Below are positions 36,056 through 44,836 of a stretch of DNA of 64,000 nucleotides, piece after piece. The DNA is from an uncultured Akkermansia sp. (GTDB taxonomy: Bacteria > Verrucomicrobiota > Verrucomicrobiia > Verrucomicrobiales > Akkermansiaceae): NCBI GenBank assembly GCA_905200945.1, contig CAJKMG010000004.1, positions 71,085 to 135,084 on the forward strand. Reading direction: 5' to 3'. Numbering within the stretch: position 1 is the first letter of the stretch; every line of letters begins with the position of its first letter. Both the position numbers and the translations under genes were made by a program. Under the pieces are notes generated by a model. It saw only the letters and a program-made list of their open reading frames with translations. It ran no database searches and was not told the origin of the DNA.

Positions 36056-36457
36056 TTATTTCAGGAATTTAATCGTGAAGGGAGCCACATAATCGTAATT
36101 CCCGTTCGCCGCCTTGACGGCAGCGATAATGGAGAAAACGATCCAGGCGATGACCACCACGGGGGCGAGCACGAACCCGATCAGGATCAAACATGAAAGA
36201 CAGGCCGCGACCGTATAAATTGCCCAGGAAATCTGGGCATTCAGAATATTCTTTCCTACTTTGTCCACCAGAGGGTTGGCGTCCCTCCAGACCAGCCAGC
36301 AGATCAGGGGCGGAATAATGTTCACGCCGGCGGAGCCTCCGAAAAAGACGGACACCAGCGGAGAAACCGCCGTCAGGATAGCCTGCGTTTTATCCGACTG
36401 TTTCTCAGGGGCGGGCTCCTGAACCGGTTCCTGGATGATTTGTTGTTCTTCGTCCAT
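36056..36457 (-). CDS. DUF4870 (Tic20-like) small membrane protein
   Basis: The product has 133 residues. A Glu/Gln/Pro-rich head (~25 residues) precedes four hydrophobic segments. The order SPLVSVFFGG, PPLICWLVWRD and KNILNAQISWAIY is the DUF4870 pattern. Function is unknown for the family. It is monocistronic and convergent with the preceding gene. Confidence 0.82.
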   Translation of the reverse strand: MDEEQQIIQEPVQEPAPEKQSDKTQAILTAVSPLVSVFFGGSAGVNIIPPLICWLVWRDANPLVDKVGKNILNAQISWAIYTVAACLSCLILIGFVLAPVVVIAWIVFSIIAAVKAANGNYDYVAPFTIKFLK

Positions 36458-36643
36458 AAAATTAAAGAGATGGAAAGCGGATGAAGGTGAACGGAAACCT
36501 TTTCCGTTTCATTCCGCCTTGATGAAACCTTTTTTACATATTCCTCCCCGTAGTCAAGCTTCCAGACCGTCCATTCCTCAATAAAAAACGTTCTCCAGCA
36601 ATCATCCTTGCCGCCACGCAGGCCGGAGGCCATACTGCCGGGC

Positions 36644-37375
36644 ATGGCCAATGCCCTGACGATGCTCGTCTTCTCCGCCTGCCTGGGAGCCTGTGCCCCG
36701 GGAATACCGGAGATTCCGCCTCCCGCTTCTTCCGTCACCCGCCGTGAAGCCCTGGCAGCCAGCCGGGCCTACACCTCCATGGCCTGGCGGGGCTCTCTCC
36801 GGAATGTCCGCCACGGAACGGACGGGGACGGCATCCGGACGGATACTCCGGACGCCTCCGCTGCCGGAAATGATGCCGGAGCATGGTGGAAGCCAGGCAT
36901 GCGCTCCACCGGCATGCCGTACAAATGGGGCGGCTTCGACACCCCGCGGCAGTTCTCCGAACGCCTGAAGGCGGACGCAGCCAACGGAGGGCTCCCCGCC
37001 GCGGCCGGAGACATGGGCACCCCGGAAAAGCAGGCCGCGGGAGACGCCGCCGTCAGCCGCTTTGCCGCCGGAGTGGACTGCTCCGGCTTCGTCTCCCGCT
37101 GCTGGCGGCTGGACAGGCCCTTTTCCACACGGGAACTTCCCTCCCTCTGCACACAGCTTCCCTCCTGGGAAGACCTGCGGACGGGAGACATCCTGATTGT
37201 GCCGGGGCGCCATGTGCTCCTGTTCATTCAGTGGGAGGGCACGGAAAAGAACAGGTTCCTGGGCAGCGAAGCCGGCCCCCTGCCGGCCTGGAAATGTTCG
37301 GAGCATGTGTTCAGCCGCCCCATGCTGGAAAACAGCGGCTACCGTCCCATGAGATACAGGGGCATGCGGGACTGA
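36644..37375 (+). CDS. NlpC/P60-type cysteine peptidase lipoprotein
   Basis: The product has 243 residues from ATG 36644. A short signal with a lipobox (LGAC) implies a lipoprotein. A catalytic NlpC/P60 core is suggested by GVDCSGFVSRCW (Cys nucleophile) and GDILIVPGRHVLLFI (His). The upstream YKWGG segment is also typical. Such enzymes cut peptidoglycan stem peptides. The region between these parts is Ala/Gly/Pro-rich and there is no SH3 domain, so binding specificity is unknown. Confidence 0.78.
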   Translation: MANALTMLVFSACLGACAPGIPEIPPPASSVTRREALAASRAYTSMAWRGSLRNVRHGTDGDGIRTDTPDASAAGNDAGAWWKPGMRSTGMPYKWGGFDTPRQFSERLKADAANGGLPAAAGDMGTPEKQAAGDAAVSRFAAGVDCSGFVSRCWRLDRPFSTRELPSLCTQLPSWEDLRTGDILIVPGRHVLLFIQWEGTEKNRFLGSEAGPLPAWKCSEHVFSRPMLENSGYRPMRYRGMRD

Positions 37376-37481
37376 AAACAGGTTCCGGAGCGGCCGTCAT
37401 CCCCCCCTCTACCCGGAACATGAACAGGGGAAAAGGAATCAGGTAACAATCCGGAAGCTCTCTGCCCCTTTCCATAAAAAA

Positions 37482-37513
37482 ACCGGCATCCCCCATGCGG
37501 AAGGGATGCCGGT
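37482..37513. terminator. Bidirectional terminator between convergent genes
   Basis: ACCGGCATCCC (37482-37492) pairs with GGGATGCCGGT (37503-37513). An A-run precedes it, giving a T-run on the minus strand, so it suits the GH20 gene read leftward; the plus-strand side has no T-run. Confidence 0.7.
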
Positions 37514-37566
37514 CTGCAAGGCCAGTATGCCCCGCCAAAGGCGGCGGACTGGCCAAATGCCGGGAA

Positions 37567-39837
37567 TTACAACGGCTGTACGTTCATATGGAACACCTTC
37601 CCCTGGAAGGATGAGCCAAGTTCCTTCAGAGGCAGAATGAACGTGGAACGGTGCACTTTGGGACGATGCTTGAAGTTGTCCGGAAAATCCTTGGACTTGT
37701 CGGAAAAATTCTTCAGCACGGCAGTTCCGGCAGGCTCCCCGTCAAGCAACAGGCTTGTTTTTTCCGGTTCTCCCACAATTTCCACCTTGACCTTCCTGCC
37801 CACGGGCAGCTTGGCGCCGAAGGAAAATTCCAGAGAATCGTCACGGCGGAATCCGACGGTGCCGTCCTTCATGACCGCAAGCAATTCGCCTTCAGGAGCG
37901 GAAAGAAGCACCTGCTCTTTCCCTTCCGGAGCGGCAGTCAATTCCAGTTCCATCGTCAGGCGGTAATTCGGCCCCAGGGCAGGTTTGTCCAGCTTCTGGG
38001 GGAGGGCGGAAGGCTTCACCGCAAAGGGCTGGTTATCCTTCCATTTGTGCAGGGGATTGGTGCGCGGAGCGTTGCCGATGGAGGAAACCAGCTCGCGATG
38101 CTGTTCAAACGTATCCGGAGCCTTGGCGGTTCCCCACAGTTTCTGGCTGAGCACGTCCATGGAACCGGAAATGATCCCCCAAATGTCATAAGGGGCGTAC
38201 CCCGTATGCATAATGTCCGTTTCATCATTCCAGACGGCGAAGGTGCCCCCGAGGAGCTGGGGATGCCCGGAAGGCAGCGTTTCATTGCCGATGCGGTTGG
38301 GAATCCAGTTATTATACAATCCCTTATGGTTTCTGTCCATCCGGTAGTAACCGGCAAAGGGAACGATATAAAGGGCCCCGTCATTCGTATTGATCACATC
38401 ATAGCCCTGGTTGACGGCTTCCCACGCTCTCATCCAGCCGGTATTCCAAAGGTTCATCTGGACGCCCTTGCTGACTACCGGGGTCTTGCCCGGCTTGGTG
38501 CTCAGGCTTCCCCAGATGCGGGGCGTATAACCGCGCTTGAGGGCATGGCTGAGCACGGCGTTCGCAAAGTGGCGGTAATCTTCCTTGTCCCCATAGAATT
38601 CATCCGCCCCCACATGCACCACGCCGCAGTCCGCGAACACGGGACGGCCCAGCTTGGGGTCCTTCAGCAGGTATTCGTCAAAAACCTTGCTCACCAGTTC
38701 AATCGTTTCCGGGTTGGCGGCGTCCAGCATCTCGCAGCGGCGCTTCTCATGATTCATGGGCCCTTTGTAAATGAGATCGGGCCGCAGGCGGGTGAAGGAA
38801 AGGGCATGCCCCGGCGTGTCGAACTCCGGAACAATATTGACGCCGTACTTCCTGGCATAGCTGACCAGGTCGGCGAATTCCTTTTTGGTATAAAAAAGGT
38901 CCTTGGCCGTCAGGGGCGTTCCGTCCTTCCCCTTCATTTTGGATTCCAGACGGAAGGCCGCGTAGCTTTCCTTGAACGGGTCATGGCCGTTGTCCACATA
39001 GTGCTCGTGGAAAATATAGTTATTGTTGATGACCAGGTGCAGGTCATTCATCTTGTACCAGGCCATGGTGCGGATCACGTCCTTCAGGTAACTGAGGGGG
39101 TAAGGCGTGCGCGCGACATCAAGCATGAAACCGCGGAGCTGGTAGCGCGGGAAATCCACGGCCGTGCCGCAGGGCACGCTGCCGGGCGTCTGGCGGAGCA
39201 TCTGCAGAAGAGTGCGCGTACCCCAGAACAGGCCGGTGGGAGCCGCCGCGCCAAGGCGGACGCCGTCCCTGGCAATCTGGAGCCGGTACCCTTCCCTGCC
39301 CAGATTGCCGCCCTTCAGCAGGGAAAGGGAAATATCCGCCTTCGCTCCGGGGGCGACAAGCTTGACCTTCTTGCCCAGCACGTCTTCCATATCCGCCGCA
39401 AACAATTTGCCCAGCTCCCTGTCCGGGCATGCTACGGTAACCGTATCCCCCAGCTTATATTCTCCCTGCCCCCCCTTCCACTGCAGGATTTCCGGGATGA
39501 TCCGCGGCTTGGGGTTACCCTGGGAGGCATGAGGAGCCTGCAGCATGATTTCATAATCCTTGCTGACGGCCTCCTTGCCGTCCTTGGTTACCTTGAAGCT
39601 GACGTTGACGGGGGTATCTGAAATAACAGGGGCTATCTTGCCTTTGCTGTTAATAAGCTGCTCATAATCGGCCCCCAGAAATTTAATCTGGGCTCCGGAA
39701 GCGCTCGGCATGGGCAGCTGCTTCGCCCCGGCTTTCACCGGGGGGATGGAAAGGGAATCCGCAATCTGCTTGGCGTCCTGCCCCATCAAGGGAGATGCGG
39801 AAAGAACGGCGATCATCAGGAATAGGTTTTTCTTCAT
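37567..39837 (-). CDS. GH20 beta-N-acetylhexosaminidase, multi-domain exported
   Basis: The product has 756 residues from ATG 39837. The signal peptide runs to about residue 20 (MKKNLFLMIAVLSASPLMGQ). An N-terminal beta domain (~25-150), a GH20b-like domain (~150-260) and the catalytic barrel follow; the substrate-assisted pair is D412-E413 in VHVGADE. The last ~150 residues form a beta-sandwich like those seen in LamG or carbohydrate-binding modules. Enzymes of this type release terminal GlcNAc or GalNAc from mucin glycans, fitting the GH16 and second GH20 in this window. Which residue it prefers cannot be read from the sequence. Confidence 0.93.
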   Translation of the reverse strand: MKKNLFLMIAVLSASPLMGQDAKQIADSLSIPPVKAGAKQLPMPSASGAQIKFLGADYEQLINSKGKIAPVISDTPVNVSFKVTKDGKEAVSKDYEIMLQAPHASQGNPKPRIIPEILQWKGGQGEYKLGDTVTVACPDRELGKLFAADMEDVLGKKVKLVAPGAKADISLSLLKGGNLGREGYRLQIARDGVRLGAAAPTGLFWGTRTLLQMLRQTPGSVPCGTAVDFPRYQLRGFMLDVARTPYPLSYLKDVIRTMAWYKMNDLHLVINNNYIFHEHYVDNGHDPFKESYAAFRLESKMKGKDGTPLTAKDLFYTKKEFADLVSYARKYGVNIVPEFDTPGHALSFTRLRPDLIYKGPMNHEKRRCEMLDAANPETIELVSKVFDEYLLKDPKLGRPVFADCGVVHVGADEFYGDKEDYRHFANAVLSHALKRGYTPRIWGSLSTKPGKTPVVSKGVQMNLWNTGWMRAWEAVNQGYDVINTNDGALYIVPFAGYYRMDRNHKGLYNNWIPNRIGNETLPSGHPQLLGGTFAVWNDETDIMHTGYAPYDIWGIISGSMDVLSQKLWGTAKAPDTFEQHRELVSSIGNAPRTNPLHKWKDNQPFAVKPSALPQKLDKPALGPNYRLTMELELTAAPEGKEQVLLSAPEGELLAVMKDGTVGFRRDDSLEFSFGAKLPVGRKVKVEIVGEPEKTSLLLDGEPAGTAVLKNFSDKSKDFPDNFKHRPKVHRSTFILPLKELGSSFQGKVFHMNVQPL

Positions 39838-40149
39838 GTTCTGGTCTTGTTTAGGAAAAGGAAATGTCTGATTTGCTCCAAAAACTACGCGTCCGCCGCC
39901 CCTTTCTTGCAGAGAAAGGGAGAAAAGCGGAGGAATTTTCCCTCTCTCTACCGGACGGAACAGCATTCCGCCCAAACGGATTGCCGCGCGCCGGGCTTCA
40001 TGAAGGAAAACCGCCGGTCAAAGGGGAGACTTTCCCTCTTGTTCCAATAAATTATTATCCCAAAGAACCCGTTGTTGGCGAGATAAAAAAACGGGAGGTC
40101 CGGACAGCAGGCAAAAAAGATGCCGCACGAAGGCAAAACGCCATCCCAC
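39838..40149. other. Intergenic region, nothing supported
   Basis: The stretch lies between the GH20 start codon (minus) and the nitroreductase terminator. Frames on either strand are GC-shadow-like with no family features. It should contain the GH20 promoter, but no convincing hexamer pair was found. Confidence 0.5.
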
Positions 40150-40152
40150 GGC

Positions 40153-40193
40153 AAAAAACGGGAGCCGCCGCCTCTGCCGGGGCAGCCGGCTCC
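40153..40193 (-). terminator. Terminator of the nitroreductase gene
   Basis: GGAGCCG (40161-40167) pairs with CGGCTCC (40187-40193). The minus-strand transcript then enters a run of six T (AAAAAA at 40153-40158 on the plus strand). Confidence 0.65.
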
Positions 40194-40209
40194 GGACAAA
40201 AACATAAAA

Positions 40210-40857
40210 TCAGGCGCGGATATCAATCACCTCTCCGGCGGGAAAACGCACCTTGGCCTCGCGGGCGTAAGAGTCGTCTTTGGCACGGTAACCCAGCGCC
40301 ACCCCCACCACGGAACGGTACGGCGTGCCGTCCAGCCCCAGAATTTCATCATATTTGGCGCGGTCCATGCCGCCGATCGTGCAGGAATCCACCCGCAGGG
40401 CGGCGGCGGCGCTGAGCAGGAACCCCACGGCGATATACACCTGGCAATCCAGCCAGGCATGCATCTTTTCCGGAGTCAGAGCCTCCACGTAACTGGTATA
40501 AAAATCGGCGGAGGAAGCCAGCTTTTCCGCGGAAGGGTGGCGCGTGAATTCAATTTGGGCCAGGTAGCGGTCCACATCCCGCCTGGTGGCGGAACGCCGG
40601 GAACACAGCACCACATAATGAGAGCAGTCCTCCACCTGGGACTGGTTCCAGGAAACCTCCCGCAGGCGAGCCTTCAGTTCCCTGTTGGTCACCACGACAA
40701 ACTTCCAGAGCTGAAGCCCCAGGGAGGAGGGGCTGAGACGCAGGCTCTCCGCCAGCGCATGCCAGGTAGGCTGCTCAAGGCGGGCCTCAGGGTCAAATTT
40801 TTTGCAGGCGTAACGCCATTCCAGGCCGTCAATATACTGTTCCGGGGAGACCATCAT
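40210..40857 (-). CDS. Nitroreductase-family flavoprotein
   Basis: The product has 215 residues. The FMN-binding opening YACKKFDPEARL and the SPSSLGLQLWKFVVV core match the NfsB-like branch; GVALGYRAKDDSYAREAKVRFP is the C-terminal signature. It should use NAD(P)H to reduce nitro compounds, quinones or flavins, substrate unknown. It lies 32 bases downstream of hisC on the same strand. Confidence 0.87.
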   Translation of the reverse strand: MMVSPEQYIDGLEWRYACKKFDPEARLEQPTWHALAESLRLSPSSLGLQLWKFVVVTNRELKARLREVSWNQSQVEDCSHYVVLCSRRSATRRDVDRYLAQIEFTRHPSAEKLASSADFYTSYVEALTPEKMHAWLDCQVYIAVGFLLSAAAALRVDSCTIGGMDRAKYDEILGLDGTPYRSVVGVALGYRAKDDSYAREAKVRFPAGEVIDIRA

Positions 40858-40889
40858 GCAGGGTGAGACAGAAAAAACGGAGAAATTGT

Positions 40890-41981
40890 TTAAAGAACCT
40901 CTTTCAATACCTCAATGCAGCGGGCGTTCTCCGCGGGAGTGCCCACGCTGATGCGTATCCATTCCGGCAGGCCGTAACCGTCCTGCGCGCGGACGATGAC
41001 TCCCCTGGCAAGCATATCCTGGAACACCTGCTTGCCCCGGCCCACTTTCACCAGGATAAAGTTTCCCTGGCTGGGAATCCATTCCAGGCCCATTTCACGG
41101 AAAGCCTGCTCATAAAAACGCATGCCTTCCTTATTATTCTCCACAGTGCGGCGCACATGCTCCCGGTCCTCCAGGGCGGCCAGGGCGGCCTCCTGGGCCA
41201 GCACATGCAGGTTGAACGGAGCGCGCGCCTTGTGCAGCATGCTGCAAACCTGTTCCGGAGCAACGCCGTAGCCCACGCGAAGCCCCGCCAGGCCGTAAGC
41301 CTTGGAGAAGGTGCGCAGAACAACCACGTTGCGGCCTTCCCGCACAAATTTGAGGGTATCCGGAGGATTGTCGGAAAACTCCCGGTACGCCTCGTCAAAG
41401 ACCACCAGCACATGTTCCGGCACCTTCGCCATGAAATCGTCTATTTCCTGCTGCCCTACTACGGTGCCTACGGGATTGGTGGGATTCGTAATGAACACGA
41501 CGCGCGTATTGTCCGTAATGGCGGCCAGAAAACCGTTCAGGTCATGCGTCCAGTCCTCTTTGTTGGGCACTTCCACGTATGCGGCGCCAAACAGCTTGGA
41601 CATGATAGGGTACATGGAAAAGGCGTGTCTGGCGGCCACCACCTCCGCACGGGGATTCAGCAGGGCATGGCAGATCAGTTCAATCACTTCGCTGCTGCCC
41701 GTGCCCACTACTGTCTGGTTGAATTCCACGCCGCAGAACTCCGCGATAGCGGAACGCAGGCGGAAAGCCGCTCCGTCCGGATAAATGTTCACGCCGGCAG
41801 CCGCACGGGTAATCGCCTCCACCGCTTTCGGGGACGGCCCCAGAGGATTTTCATTGGACGCCAGTTTCACAATATCATGGGGATCCAGGCCCAGCTCCCG
41901 GGCCGTCTCCTCAATCGGCTTGCCCGGCTGATAAGCCACCAACTCCAGCACATGCTGATTTGCGAAACTCTCAATACTCAT
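40890..41981 (-). CDS. hisC: Histidinol-phosphate aminotransferase
   Basis: The product has 363 residues. This PLP enzyme makes histidinol phosphate in histidine synthesis. Typical features are SNENPLGPSP near the start, NPTNPVGT, the FDEAYREF Asp-Tyr pair and the PLP lysine in RTFSKAYGLAGLRVGYG. Some close relatives use aromatic keto acids, so substrate assignment is good but not exclusive. Other his genes are absent nearby. Confidence 0.92.
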   Translation of the reverse strand: MSIESFANQHVLELVAYQPGKPIEETARELGLDPHDIVKLASNENPLGPSPKAVEAITRAAAGVNIYPDGAAFRLRSAIAEFCGVEFNQTVVGTGSSEVIELICHALLNPRAEVVAARHAFSMYPIMSKLFGAAYVEVPNKEDWTHDLNGFLAAITDNTRVVFITNPTNPVGTVVGQQEIDDFMAKVPEHVLVVFDEAYREFSDNPPDTLKFVREGRNVVVLRTFSKAYGLAGLRVGYGVAPEQVCSMLHKARAPFNLHVLAQEAALAALEDREHVRRTVENNKEGMRFYEQAFREMGLEWIPSQGNFILVKVGRGKQVFQDMLARGVIVRAQDGYGLPEWIRISVGTPAENARCIEVLKEVL

Positions 41982-42323
41982 AGCGGCGGAATGTTACCGC
42001 CATTCCCCGTTTCTGGCAATACGGATTTCCATCCGGCCAGGCCTTGAGAATACGGCAGCCTTTCAACCGCGCCGCCGCTGCCGGAAGAAGGGCCCTTTTC
42101 CGGAATTTTTCCCTCCTTCCTGAAATGCTTTTCTTCCGGAGAAAAGGAACCGTCCCCCCCTTCACCGGCAGATTTCCTCCTGCTTTAATGACCGACCGCT
42201 CAACATGAAGGGACGCAGCTCCGGAATTTTTCAATGCCTAATGAGGGCAAAGGCATTTCCCTTAAAAAACGGAACGGCAATTCCGTAACGAACGGGGAAT
42301 CAGTCCCGCGAACCGCCTTCTCC
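41982..42323. other. Intergenic region between hisC and the small-gene cluster
   Basis: No gene, promoter pair or terminator is convincing here. One short dyad (AATGCC with GGCATT, 42233-42258) has no T-run. Confidence 0.45.
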
Positions 42324-42461
42324 CTAGTCTTTACGCCCGCGTCCCCTGCGCGGACGGCTGCGCAGAGCCTGGTATCCGGCCACGATAAAGGCGAACGCAG
42401 TCACCGCCAGAAAAGAACGGAACAGCCAGGCCAGAAGTTCCCAGTAAATCTCCTGAGTCAT
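42324..42461 (-). CDS. Small single-span membrane protein (45 residues)
   Basis: Translated by hand: a start ATG at 42461 overlaps the stop of the upstream 70-codon gene in an ATGA junction, typical of translational coupling. The product is MTQEIYWELLAWLF then a hydrophobic span and a basic tail ending RGRGRKD. One membrane helix with a positive C-terminus is clear. No family is recognised. Confidence 0.6.
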   Translation of the reverse strand: MTQEIYWELLAWLFRSFLAVTAFAFIVAGYQALRSRPRRGRGRKD

Positions 42462-42670
42462 GCGGAAGGTTTTTTACCGGAATCGGGAACGTTTCCCAAA
42501 TCTTCCCGGAGGCGTTTGACGGCACAGGCAATCAGGGTGGCTTTATCCAGCTGGCAGCGTTCCATGTTCAGCGCGTCCGCTTCCGCATCCCGGAAGAAAT
42601 GGACCGATAACGGCATTTTCCCCTTGATTTGAATTTTTTTCTGACTCTTTTTCTTATTTCCCGTCTTCAT
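42458..42670 (-). CDS. Small basic protein (70 residues), possible DNA-binding partner
   Basis: The product begins with a Lys-rich stretch (MKTGNKKKSQKK) followed by a short helix-rich region that contains RDAEADALNMERCQLDKATL, broken only for reading. The shape resembles small antitoxin-like or ribbon-helix-helix-like proteins, but that is weak. It is transcribed divergently from the HTH gene at 42.8 kb and coupled by ATGA overlap to the 45-residue membrane gene. Confidence 0.5.
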   Translation of the reverse strand: MKTGNKKKSQKKIQIKGKMPLSVHFFRDAEADALNMERCQLDKATLIACAVKRLREDLGNVPDSGKKPSA

Positions 42671-42825
42671 AAAAATCCTTTTTTTGGTGCAATAATGGTC
42701 TCAACAGCCCTCTTGCACCCCAACAATGCACCTTAAACGGTATTTCAGTCAACAAAAATATACCATTAAAATGACTTTATGCAAAAAAGGTTGAAAAATA
42801 GCACCATTTTCGTTACAAAGGGCGC
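42671..42825. promoter_or_regulatory. Divergent control region with four GGTGC half-sites
   Basis: GGTGC occurs at 42686-42690 on the plus strand and at 42715-42719, 42728-42732 and 42801-42805 on the minus strand (GCACC). The region is AT-rich and separates the small-gene pair from the HTH gene, so it likely holds both promoters and operators for the HTH protein. Confidence 0.45.
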
Positions 42826-43317
42826 ATGAGTGAGAATCAGGACGAACTCAAAGTGCAGATCAAGGCTTGGCTGAAACAGCAGAACATTTCCCGCAATGAT
42901 TTTGCGGCGGAATGCTTCGTGTCTCCCAACACGGTCCGCAACTGGCTTGCCAAGGTGGCCATCCCCAAAGACAAGGAAGCTCTCATCCGGCTCATGATGG
43001 AAAAGACGGAAAGGGAGAAAAAATTGAAGGAGGCGGCAAGAGCCAATTGGAAGCCCTTTGTCGTCATGCTGAGTTCCGAGGATTACAAACTCATCGAAGA
43101 AGCCGCCAGGAGAGACAACATGACGGTGGAGGAATGGGCGGAAGCCACCCTGATCAAGGATGCCCAGAAGAGGATGAAAAATTATTACGACGACGAAAAC
43201 AGCCTTCCGGACAATATATTCCTGGCGGCGGAAGTCCCGGAGGAATACGGAGCTCCCAGACGTTCCGGCCCTTCATCGTCACCGCCTTCTTCTTCCCGCC
43301 GCAAACCGCGGCACTAA
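42826..43317 (+). CDS. HTH-domain regulator
   Basis: The product has 163 residues. Residues ~12-45 form a helix-turn-helix (NISRNDFAAECFVSPNTVRNW), followed by a helical middle and an acidic then Ser/Pro/Arg-rich C-terminus. A second short segment near residue 90 (VEEWAEATLI) looks like the end of a ribbon-helix-helix-like motif. It stands divergent to two tiny genes and may repress its own region through the GGTGC sites. It resembles phage-type or plasmid-type regulators, but no phage genes are nearby. Confidence 0.65.
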   Translation: MSENQDELKVQIKAWLKQQNISRNDFAAECFVSPNTVRNWLAKVAIPKDKEALIRLMMEKTEREKKLKEAARANWKPFVVMLSSEDYKLIEEAARRDNMTVEEWAEATLIKDAQKRMKNYYDDENSLPDNIFLAAEVPEEYGAPRRSGPSSSPPSSSRRKPRH

Positions 43318-43544
43318 ATCATGGAGGGCATGGCATCCCGCCGGCGCCACCCCTCTGGCTGTCCCGCCTGTCGGCGTGCAGTTCCGCCGAACGCTTCCCC
43401 AGGAGCCGAGAACGCCGGTCGTTTTTGCGGCGTGCCGGATCCGCTTTTTCCCGTCCGCCGTTCTCAACAATTTCTATTTCACGTTGATGGCGAGTCAACT
43501 CTTCTCTCTGTTGCTCCCCTCCGTCTTCCGTTTCCCGTGGCTCT

Positions 43545-44696
43545 TTAAAAGCTTCCCCCCGTTCCGGGCATCGGGTTCCCGGCATCCCTTTCTGATGGCT
43601 GATTCCTTCCTGAAAGGCCCCTGATTGGAGAAATCGCTTTATCACACGCACCATGCCCCGCTTGCCGCCGGCCGGTATTTTTTACATGGGCCAGATATGG
43701 CAGAAGGAACGGAGCGAAACATTTCAGGGCGAAATAAAACAGGACGATGGCAGCGAACACCAGCAACGGAGTGAAAACGGCGAGAACAGGCTGGATTTTC
43801 ATGACGGGAGGCAGGAAATCGTAAATGGGCCAGTGCAGCATGAACGTCAGAAAACAGGCGGGGGCCAGCAAAGCTATTTTCGCGGACAGGCCGGGCAGGT
43901 GCTTTTCCATCCAGATGCCTGCGTACATAATCATCATGACTCCCAGAAGCATGCCAATGGCCGTCTCTTTCCACAGGGGGATCAGGTCGACGGAATAAAG
44001 CGCAATCAGCACAACGGGCATAAAAATGCTCACCCAGAAAAAAATGCCGAATTTTTTATTCATCACCAGATGAATGTCGTCAATCCGCCGGGAACTGAGC
44101 GCAACGCCCAGCAGGTAAAAAGCACAGGTTCCAATGGAAATCGTCTCTGTGTGATCCGGCGCCACATTGAAGAAACAGAAAAAGAGAAGCACCGCAGGAA
44201 ACAGCAGGATTTTGACGCGTACCAGAAGAGGCGTCAGCAACGTGAGAATAATAATGTCCCTCAGGAACCAGGAAGGGCCGATGGGAGGAACGGCATGGGA
44301 GTCATCCGCGGGGAAAAGGTTGATGCCCGGAAGGAAGACGTCTCGAATGCCGACCAGATTCTCAAGGCGGAAAGGAGCGCCGTCATGAGGCGGAACAAGG
44401 AGCACGTACAGCACATTCCAGAACATGAATGGAATGAAGAGCCATAAAGCCCGGTTGAACGCCTTGTTCCAGGTGATGTTCCTGCCAAGGAAGTACCCTG
44501 CCAGCACCAGGAAAAAAGGAACCCTCCCCAGGTAGAAGAGATGGAGGCTCACCGCCTGGAGAAAGGGAGAGGACAGATGAACGTACATAATCAGGAGGGC
44601 GGCCATAACCCTTGATACGTCAATCCATAAGACACGTTTTGAGGGAGAAGGCGCAGACGTGTCGAGAATCGGAGGCTGGTTTTGAGCGTTATACAT
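43545..44696 (-). CDS. Acyltransferase family 3 membrane protein
   Basis: The product has 383 residues and about ten membrane spans, in the order of OafA/acyltransferase 3 proteins: a WIDVSRVMAALLIMYVHLS opening with the conserved His, and FLRDIIILTLLTPLL later. Members O-acetylate surface polysaccharides or peptidoglycan. The C-terminal ~45 residues are hydrophilic and off-family. It is isolated from polysaccharide genes, so the substrate is unknown. Confidence 0.8.
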   Translation of the reverse strand: MYNAQNQPPILDTSAPSPSKRVLWIDVSRVMAALLIMYVHLSSPFLQAVSLHLFYLGRVPFFLVLAGYFLGRNITWNKAFNRALWLFIPFMFWNVLYVLLVPPHDGAPFRLENLVGIRDVFLPGINLFPADDSHAVPPIGPSWFLRDIIILTLLTPLLVRVKILLFPAVLLFFCFFNVAPDHTETISIGTCAFYLLGVALSSRRIDDIHLVMNKKFGIFFWVSIFMPVVLIALYSVDLIPLWKETAIGMLLGVMMIMYAGIWMEKHLPGLSAKIALLAPACFLTFMLHWPIYDFLPPVMKIQPVLAVFTPLLVFAAIVLFYFALKCFAPFLLPYLAHVKNTGRRQAGHGACDKAISPIRGLSGRNQPSERDAGNPMPGTGGSF

Positions 44697-44836
44697 TTAA
44701 GCGGAAGAAAAAGTAATGCAGGCAGGAGCCAAAGTCAATTACTCGGAACCGTTTTGGGAAATGGGCGGCGCATTGGGGCAGCCCTGATTTTTTTTGCTCG
44801 AACCGGATGCGGAGCTTCGCTATATTATCTTCCGTT

